Positions 54,931-60,975 of a DNA stretch of 60,975 nt are shown one piece after another. The DNA lies in NCBI RefSeq assembly GCF_000313135.1, contig NW_004457323.1:402673-463647 (forward strand), given 5' to 3'. The position numbers and the translations under genes are program-made. The stretch is from Acanthamoeba castellanii str. Neff. Taxonomy: Eukaryota; Discosea; Longamoebia; Acanthamoebidae. A model generated the notes under the pieces. That model was not told the DNA's origin. It did not search any database and saw only the letters and a list, made by a program, of their open reading frames with translations. How positions within the stretch are numbered: the first letter of the stretch is position 1; each line of letters begins with the position of its first letter.

Positions 54931-55902
54931 CTCACCTCCCTCAACGACACGCTAGCGCCCTCAACCTGGCGCCAGTACTGCTCCTCGCTAGTGCGCTTCA
55001 GGGACTTCTGCCGCTGTGAGCAGCTAGATTTCCTGCCAGAGCCGGAGGACGCAGTTGCGTCGATAGCCAACTTCATCGAATTGGCGACCAGAGGCCTCCA
55101 GTGCCCGTCCATGACCATCAACTCCTTGCTGGCCACAATCAACACACTCTACAAACCAATGGGTCTGTCCCCCACCCAAGACCCCCTCATCCGCCGACTG
55201 CGACGGGCCCTCGTGTGAACCTGCACGCGCAGGCCCATCGACCATGGCAAGACCTTCGACCTCTCAAACCTGGCCCAGCTCTTCTGCAGGTGGGGCGTGA
55301 ACACGTCCCCCGAGAGGACAAGAGCCAAGCTCATCGCCCTCCTGTGTGTCCTCGGCGCGTTCCGGGTCTCCGCCGCAACGCTGCCGCTCTTCAACGACGT
55401 CACGATCAACGACTCCAGCAGCCCCCGAAAACTGGTCGTGCCGGTCTCCGGCTACAAGAACGACCTGTACGGGGATGGCCTCACAGTCCCCATCTTCGAG
55501 TGCTCGGAGGCGGCTCTCTGCCCTGTGCGCACGTTCCAGCGCTGGTCAGAACAGACCGCGCACATCCACGAGAGAACTCGCAACTGCCGCATCGTCTTCG
55601 AACTCCAGCGCCCGTTCAACCGACTCCAACCCGACCGATGCGCCGAGATCCTGAAAGGGGTGGCCCGCGAGGCCGACCTCGACACGGCCGCATTCACCGC
55701 CAAGACCTTCCGTAAATCGGGTATCATGGCGGGGATAAGAGCCGGCGTCGAACCCGACGCCCTGTTCCGCCTGGGCGGCTGGAGAGACCCCAACACCTTC
55801 TGGCGTCACTACGTCGTGCGTCAAGTCCCGTCTTCCTACTCCGATATCCTGTTCAACGTCGACAGCGACCGCGACGACGCCAACAGCGATGCCGACCTGT
55901 AG
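54868..55902 (+). pseudogene. DIRS tyrosine recombinase, one premature TGA
   Basis: Reads from about VELGRLQDLWIHRTTGWSTN through an N-terminal core-binding domain (TWRQYCSSLVRFRDFCR), interrupted by TGA at 55,216-55,218, then an intact frame to TAG at 55,900-55,902. Catalytic residues visible: Arg in LCVLGAFRVSAA, Lys in VSGYKND, the second Arg in AKTFRKSGIMAGIRAG (the usual His of HxxR is Lys), Trp in FRLGGWRD and the nucleophile Tyr in FWRHYVV. CG density here is normal, unlike the RT part. With the single stop removed this would be the best-preserved gene of the element. Confidence 0.85.
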
Positions 55903-55920
55903 CCCGACGTCTCTGTACGA

Positions 55921-56003
55921 AACAACGCAGAGAGCGTTCCACGGAGTGTAACTCATGTTACCTCCGGTAAGAGGAGTTATACGAAGTGGGAACGCTCTCT
56001 GCG
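55921..56003. repeat. Internal complementary region (ICR) of the DIRS element
   Basis: Bases 55,921-55,970 are the reverse complement of the element's first 50 bases, and 55,971-56,003 are the reverse complement of its last bases (about 56,111-56,143). The two halves meet at GGTAAGAGG. This junction copy is the hallmark of DIRS elements, used as template to rebuild the ends during circle formation. Confidence 0.9.
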
Positions 56004-56045
56004 TACACCCACCCTCCCCCCCTCCTACTACTCGGAAGCAAGAAA

Positions 56046-56145
56046 TATGAAATGCCGGTACTGTTTTAACTATTTATTTTCTTCTCGGAGAAATAAAATA
56101 GTTAAAACAACGCAGAGAGCATTCCCACTTCGTATAACTCCTCTT
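56046..56145 (-). repeat. Right inverted terminal repeat of the DIRS element
   Basis: Reverse complement of the left terminal repeat, including the palindrome GTTTTAACTATTTATTTTC...GTTAAAAC at 56,063-56,108. It differs from the left copy by a few bases, at least one of them a CpG transition, and a one-base indel. TT dinucleotides mark both outer ends. Confidence 0.88.
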
Positions 56146-56242
56146 CGCTGTATTTCTTCGAACACCCCACAAAACCCGAAGAAAGTGGTCCTACAACGCT
56201 CCCGCGTTGAGACCACAGCACACGCCCACAACACGGAGCAAG

Positions 56243-58186
56243 ATGAGAAGAGCATCAGCGCAAACCTGGCTCGCTTCTGCACGATCTCAACCACCGCTTT
56301 CCCAAATTTCCACTCGAATCGGCGCACGATCTGCTGCGATCCTCACTGGCGCCGCCGGGTCGTCCAGCCGCTCAGCCAGCCTTCTGAGCACTGTCGCCAC
56401 TGCCACCCGACCCAATTTGCATACGCCCTTCACCACTGCTGCCTCGGCCACTCTGTACGCCCGACCACTCCGATCTTTGCCTTTTATTTAATCGCTCCCC
56501 ACACACAAATCTCATCTCTGCTGCGCTTGCGCAGTCGCCGCTTGGGGCTGAATGGGCTCGCGCAGCCGCTGCGGGCGGGCCTCAGATCCAAGCTGCCAGG
56601 CGGCCGACGCAGCTACTCCACCGAGGTCCCGGCCGCGGCCGAGACGGCCAAGGGTACGCTTCTGCGCTGTAGCACATATGTGTGCACATCAGGCCTGGTC
56701 GGGCTCTTAACCCTTTGTCCCTTGCAGTGGCAGAGACGCCAGCGTCCCTGGACGCCCTGCGCGCCGAGTTCTATGAGTTCCAGAAGCGGACCCTCAACTG
56801 GAACGTACGTGCACACCATAATCATTATCCAGAGCGATCTTGAATTCGCACTTGAATTCGCACAAGGTCTAACGATCCAACCAATGATGATGGTGATGGC
56901 GATGGTGATGGTGATGACGGTGATGCAGATCGGAGGCGTTTCGGTGCCCAAGGCGGTGCTGTGGTTGGTGTTCTTCCAGTTCCTGGGTCTGGCCCCGTAC
57001 AGCTTCGCGCTCGAGCGCAACGAATCTGTGGTCTTCGTCCGCGAGTACATGGAGAAGGTGCAGAGCATGGCCGAAAGCTCGGGCTTGCCCCTGGGCGACG
57101 ATCACAACCAGCACATGCCCAGTTTCACCCGCGGCTTGACAGGCTGGGAGCGCACCGCCCTGCACAGCGTGGCTTCCGTGGCCACACTCTCGGTGATCGC
57201 GTTCCTGTACGTACACTCTCTGGGTCGCCATGGTTCCACGCTGACTCACAGATTGCGCTCGTATGCTGTGTGCTGTGTTGCTGTGTACAGTTGGGCGAGG
57301 AGACGCACGAGGCGAAGCTTCAACTCGTTTATTCTCTCGCGTGCCTTGGGCGAGCCTACGGGCACTTACCCCATCACCATGGAGAACGTGGTGCGCAAGG
57401 GCGACGCGCTCAAGATCAAGGGCGAGGGCCTCAAGAGTGTCAGGAGCGATGTCGTCCGCCTGGCCGGCCTCAAAGCCGTGCAGGCCTCCGTCGGGCTGCT
57501 GCTCGCCTCGACCGCCTCCTCCTACGCATTCACCACCTGGGTGGATGGTACGATACGTCACACACACACACACACACACACGACACACACACGCTAGACG
57601 CATGTGGCTGACCTCGATGACCGTCGTTGGGCACACTTGTAGGCAAGGTAAGGGATGGGGTTATCAGGTTCCGCCGCAGCGACGTGCTGCAGGGCGAGAC
57701 GGCGCTCTCCCTGGTCCTGCTGTTCAACTTCCTCGTCAGCTGGGCCGTGCTGGTCTACCAGCCCTACACCATCTTCCCCTTCGTCATCAGCAACGTTCTC
57801 ATGTCATACCTCCGCTTCACGGACAGCACGTACAAGCATGTCACCCTGCCCGTACGTACTCCGCAAGACCACACACACACACACACACATGTACGAGGTC
57901 GCGTGTTCAACTCAAACCTAATGTTGTGTGCTGGCGACAGAGCAAGGAGACGCCGGTTGTGACCGAGCACAAGGCGGTGGAGGAGGTGGACGGTGGCAAG
58001 GAGTACATCACCTTGACCGAGAAGAAGTCCGGGTCGGGCTGCACCAGGACCGAGACGCGCGTGTTCGTTCCCGACGCCGCCGAAGCCGGCGGCAACGCCC
58101 AGCGCACGCTGGACATCACAACAAAGACCGAAGGCGACGCCGACACCCAGCGCTCGCTGGACACCACGACAAAAACCGACGCCTGA
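56243..58186 (+). CDS. Probable mitochondrial membrane protein of unknown function
   Basis: The ATG at 56243 opens an Arg/Ser/Ala-rich, acid-poor leader (MRRASAQTWLASARSQPPLS) and, after an intron, LPGGRRSYSTEVPA, a typical mitochondrial presequence with an RRxYS cleavage context. Then come LDALRAEFYEFQKRTLNWN, a helix (VPKAVLWLVFFQFLGLAPYS), EREYM-like charged helices, TLSVIAFLY, and, after TMENVVRKGDALKIKGEGLK, hydrophobic segments VGLLLASTASSYAFTTWVD and LSLVLLFNFLVSWAVLVYQP. The C-terminus is Lys/Glu/Thr-rich and repeats LDITTKTEGDADTQRSLDTT; TGA at 58184-58186. No family recognised. The upstream 98 bp abut a retrotransposon, and part of the gene (57.36-57.67 kb) is duplicated in inverse orientation at 51.8-52.1 kb. 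The splice around 57,207-57,295 is the least certain. Confidence 0.7.
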
Positions 58187-58357
58187 ACGCACCATCCTGC
58201 ATAGCTCTCTTTTTATTTCTACCATTCGCGCATTCACAAGCCAAGTTCCAGTCTCCTCACCGTGTGCGTCGCGTCGTCGTGTGTCGTGTCATGAGCGTGT
58301 GCAATGCGCGCGTGCGTGTATGTTATGTACAGACCTCGAAGAAGACGAAGACGAAGT

Positions 58358-60049
58358 TCAGTCCTTGAGCTTGGGGCACTCCTCGTCGACCAGGTCGGCG
58401 ACGTGCGCGAGATCCTCTTCCTCGGGGTCATCAGCGAGCTGGTTCTTGAGGTCGCCGGCCTTGTAGGGCAGCACGACGGCGATGATCCGCTCGGCGTAGT
58501 GGAGAGCGACGGCCATCCCCACCACCAGCACGACGACCACCGGCCACAGGAGCATGTGGTCGATGAGGTTCTGCAGCAGCGCAAAGTAGGCGTCGATCAG
58601 CCGCACCAGCCAGGTGCCCATCTCCGCCCAGCAGGTGACGAACGTGCGGAAGTAGCCATCGACCGAAGAGCCGACCGTGTACACGATCGCCAGCGCCACC
58701 CGCTCCAGCAAGCGGTAGCCGTGGTGGTCATCGTGGTGGTGGCCGTCATAGTGACCTCCGTGGTGGCCGCCAGGGGCACCAGGGTGAGCCCAGGGCATGC
58801 CACCGGGGCCGCCCGGGTGAGCCCAAGGCGCGCCACCGGGCATCGGGTCGACCAGGAACTTGGGCGGCTGCGGGTCGACGTAGTTGATGTCGCGGCCGTA
58901 GTCGCGGGGCGGGACCGGGTCGACGTGGTACTGGGGCGGCGGTGGGAACTGCGCCGGATCGGCGAAGGCACCGCCCGAAGGTGGGTTGGGGAGCTCCTCG
59001 CGCGGCATCATCATCAGCACCGGCACATCGATCTGGATCTGCATCTGGTCGGACGACGAGGCCTGGTCGCCGAGCTGGGACCTACGGCGGTCGATCGGCG
59101 CGGGCAGGTCGATGGCGGTGTCGGGGGAGGAGGAGGCCTCCTCGCTGTTCCAGCCCATGTCACTTGCCTCCGATGAAGGTGCGCCCGTCCAGGCGTCCTC
59201 CGGGCTCATCACGGGCCAGCCCGCCGGCACGTCCACTTTTATCGGCTGATCCTCCATCGCCAGCGGCGGCTGCTGCTGTTGCAGTTCGACCTCCTCGATG
59301 ATGAGGATGGCCACCTGCGGCTCGGAAGGCGGCAGGCCGTACACCGGCATCGGGTTGCCATAGTTCACTTCTTTGCCGTAGTCCATACCACCAGCGCCAC
59401 CGGGGTACGCGCCACCGTCACCAGGGTATGCGCCTAGTCCCGGGTTAACTTCGTTCCACCACGCGTGCGGGGGCTCGGGCTGGGTCTGCTGGCCGCCCCA
59501 CGGGCGATGGTGGTCGTCGTGGTGGTGATGCGGCCCATGAGCGCTGAGACCCGAGTGAAAAGCCAGGAAGAGGAACGCGGCGGCGACCATCAGGCCCACG
59601 ACGGTGTTGAAGACGCACCGGCGCTTCTTCTCGGGCTTCGAGTCGGCGGGCTTGTCTTCGTCGGTGGCCTTGACGGAACGCAGCACGATCGACGGACTGA
59701 CATTGTCGGGAGAGCCGATGAGGAGGTCGGAGAGGAACATCTCGATCTCCTGCTTGCGTCCGATGGGCACGTAGGCCGCGGCCGCACTGGGCTTCTTCCT
59801 GACCACCCGCCCCTTCTCCATCCTCTCGGAGGCGGCGGCCACAACCCCGCGGTTGGGCATCAGGAACCGGTAGTCCCAGTCCTTACCCGCCCCGGTCCTG
59901 CGCTGGAGGGCGATGGCTTCGACCTGGCTCTCGACCATCGAGCGCAGGGTGGTCAGGTCCACATCCACCTCGGAGGGCAGCCTCACCAAGCCCAGCGCCA
60001 CGTCCGTCCTTCCTTCCCAATGAACGACGATAAAGTCGGAATCATCCAT
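58358..60049 (-). CDS. Intronless His/Gly/Pro-rich membrane protein, unknown function
   Basis: One uninterrupted frame of 563 codons, unusual here because almost every other gene has introns. The ATG at 60049 gives MDDSDFIVVHWEGRTDVALG; the first 150 residues look like a soluble alpha/beta domain (VDVDLTTLRSMVESQVEAI; KQEIEMFLSDLLIGSP). A basic KKRRCVFNT stretch precedes a membrane helix (VVGLMVAAAFLFLAFHSG). The long central part is low in order: HHHHDDHHRPWGG, repeated Gly-Ala-Tyr-Pro-Gly, Pro-rich and Met/Gln runs, and GGHHGGHYDGHHHDDHHG. Two helices near the C-terminus (VALAIVYTVGSSVDGYF; MLLWPVVVVLVVGMAVALHY) lead to an acidic tail (DDPEEEDLAHVADLVDEE), stop TGA 58358-58360. The His clusters could bind metal (inference). 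No family recognised. Confidence 0.75.
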   Translation of the reverse strand: MDDSDFIVVHWEGRTDVALGLVRLPSEVDVDLTTLRSMVESQVEAIALQRRTGAGKDWDYRFLMPNRGVVAAASERMEKGRVVRKKPSAAAAYVPIGRKQEIEMFLSDLLIGSPDNVSPSIVLRSVKATDEDKPADSKPEKKRRCVFNTVVGLMVAAAFLFLAFHSGLSAHGPHHHHDDHHRPWGGQQTQPEPPHAWWNEVNPGLGAYPGDGGAYPGGAGGMDYGKEVNYGNPMPVYGLPPSEPQVAILIIEEVELQQQQPPLAMEDQPIKVDVPAGWPVMSPEDAWTGAPSSEASDMGWNSEEASSSPDTAIDLPAPIDRRRSQLGDQASSSDQMQIQIDVPVLMMMPREELPNPPSGGAFADPAQFPPPPQYHVDPVPPRDYGRDINYVDPQPPKFLVDPMPGGAPWAHPGGPGGMPWAHPGAPGGHHGGHYDGHHHDDHHGYRLLERVALAIVYTVGSSVDGYFRTFVTCWAEMGTWLVRLIDAYFALLQNLIDHMLLWPVVVVLVVGMAVALHYAERIIAVVLPYKAGDLKNQLADDPEEEDLAHVADLVDEECPKLKD

Positions 60050-60538
60050 CACCAGTCTCTTACCTAACCAATCTTATCTATCTCTCTACTGTTCTGCCTA
60101 TCCCTTGTCTTTGTCTGTAAGTGGAAGGTGGTGGTACTTCTTCTCTGGCTTCGTGTGGACGAGAAAGGAAAGTCCGATTTAGGTAGGTGTGACAGGAAAA
60201 AGGAAATTTCGTGGTGTTTACCCAACAGCCGTCAAGGCGGGATAAAAGGGGCTGGCATTGGAGAAGACCGCTCTGTGTGAGATCGCTTGACCCACCAGAA
60301 GAAAAAAAAAGAAGGCGACGAGCCGCTCTCGACAGGTTCGACCCCCTCGAATCATCTTCTCTGCTGCGAGGCTGGGTGAAACGAAAAAGTGGAACCGGAG
60401 CAGAAGAGGATAGAATCGAGATTAGTTTTTCGAACCACTTCAACGTGGATTATTAATCTTTGTTTGTTGATGCTCTCCTTTGTTTCTGTCTCTATCTCTC
60501 GCTACCTCTCTACCTCTACCTCGGGCGGGTGCAGGATT
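60050..60538. promoter_or_regulatory. Divergent promoter region
   Basis: About 490 bp between divergent starts (60049 minus, 60539 plus). GGGATAAAAGG at about 60,239-60,249 resembles a TATA element for the plus-strand gene. A purine run lies at about 60,300-60,313. The last part before the plus-strand ATG is pyrimidine-rich and ends in GTGCAG, which could be a 5' UTR splice acceptor. Confidence 0.4.
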
Positions 60539-60975
60539 ATGAAGCTTCTCGGACTTCTTTTGGTCGCCCTCTTCGTGGTGGCGGCGAGCGGGAAGCAGTG
60601 CGCGACGTTCGACCGGCTGATGGACTACGACCCCACCGCCCCCCTTCCCCCGGGATACAGCGAAACCGGTATTCCAGGCGTCATCCTCAACGAACACAAC
60701 AAGGTGGTGCGAATCGACAGCGAGCCCGGCCAGCGTACGCACTGCACTCACCTCGCAAACTGATGGGGTTAATCTAAATGTACCCCCCCTTCGCTTTCTT
60801 CATCTCTTGTTCTCATCTTTCTCGTTCTGCTCTCGTTGTACCTGCAGCCGCCAACTTTGCCCATCTTCAGGGCGTGTCCAACTCCTACTATGGCTCGCCT
60901 CTGTGCGTGCTCATCATTGACTGCGGAGCCGCTAACGCTGGTGCCCCGCCCAGCCCTGCCGTCCATTCTTTTCTT
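60539..60975 (+). CDS. Secreted protein, N-terminal part only (runs off window)
   Basis: The ATG at 60539 gives a clear signal peptide, MKLLGLLLVALFVVAASGKQ, followed by CATFDRLMDYDPTAPLPPGY and NKVVRIDSEPGQ. A GTACGC...TGCAG intron (about 60,734-60,847) joins to ANFAHLQGVSNSYYGSPLCV, LIIDCGAANAG and a Pro-rich stretch at the window end. Secretory pathway entry is likely. No family recognised from this fragment. Confidence 0.65.

Larger units (their letters stand above)
52173..56145 (+). mobile_element. DIRS-type tyrosine-recombinase retrotransposon, decayed but structurally complete
   Basis: About 3.97 kb. It has inverted terminal repeats at both ends, an internal complementary region (ICR) near the right end, and coding regions in the order gag-like, reverse transcriptase, RNase H, methyltransferase-like, tyrosine recombinase. 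There is no integrase, protease or long terminal direct repeat. This is the DIRS plan (Wicker code RYD), in which the ICR allows a circular intermediate that the recombinase inserts. Coding capacity is lost: stops interrupt all but the last part of the recombinase, and the RT active-site motif is changed. The left end lies next to the inverted gene fragment; the right end lies 98 bp before the ATG of the downstream gene. Confidence 0.9.

Noticed and set aside
60300..60360. tRNA-like GGTTCGAC motif
   Set aside because: No matching acceptor, D or anticodon stem could be formed around it.

Overview
The window looks like nuclear DNA of a free-living amoebozoan, most likely Acanthamoeba or a close relative (inference from gene content and style). 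Genes are compact and GC-rich. Most are cut by many introns of about 60-150 bp with GT...AG ends, and many introns carry CA/GT or CACGA-type microsatellites. Domain types are eukaryotic: a CHD remodeler, an oxysterol-binding protein, DNA polymerase beta, a P-protein-like transporter. No tRNA, rRNA, CRISPR or prokaryotic operon was seen.

Layout. 1-26 kb is almost all on the minus strand: a YccF/CaCA cation antiporter cut by the window start, an oxysterol-binding protein, a P-protein (OCA2)-like transporter, a very large class-III CHD remodeler with FYRN/FYRC domains, a zinc alcohol dehydrogenase, a WRKY-like zinc-finger protein, a universal stress protein and a TruA-type pseudouridine synthase. 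A DEAD-box-type helicase (motif II DECD) runs on the plus strand to 30.1 kb. From 30.2 to 33 kb there is a gene-poor island with a decayed gene fragment, a 1.5-kb CAGATGA minisatellite and a CpG-poor unique stretch. From 33 to 50 kb come a small secreted protein, a small heat-shock protein, an EF-hand protein, and two large paralogous secreted glycine-rich proteins in tandem, separated by DNA polymerase beta and a thioredoxin-like membrane protein. From 50.4 to 56.1 kb is a decayed block: a CAP-domain relic, an inverted partial copy of the neighbouring gene, and a DIRS-type tyrosine-recombinase retrotransposon with terminal inverted repeats and an internal complementary region. Beyond it are a probable mitochondrial membrane protein, an intronless His/Gly/Pro-rich membrane protein and the start of a secreted protein.

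The most notable signal is CpG loss. A run of about 1,057 bases (about 50,485-51,541) contains no CG at all in a genome otherwise rich in it. Most premature stops in the retrotransposon are TGA where one CpG transition from CGA would explain them. Most differences between its own repeat copies are CG to CA/TG. CpG density returns to normal inside the element, at about 54.95 kb, shortly before the next gene. This looks like the footprint of a cytosine-methylated domain with an edge. That is inference; the sequence cannot show methylation itself.

Exon borders were read by eye from splice motifs and protein continuity, so gene spans are better supported than individual exon ends.
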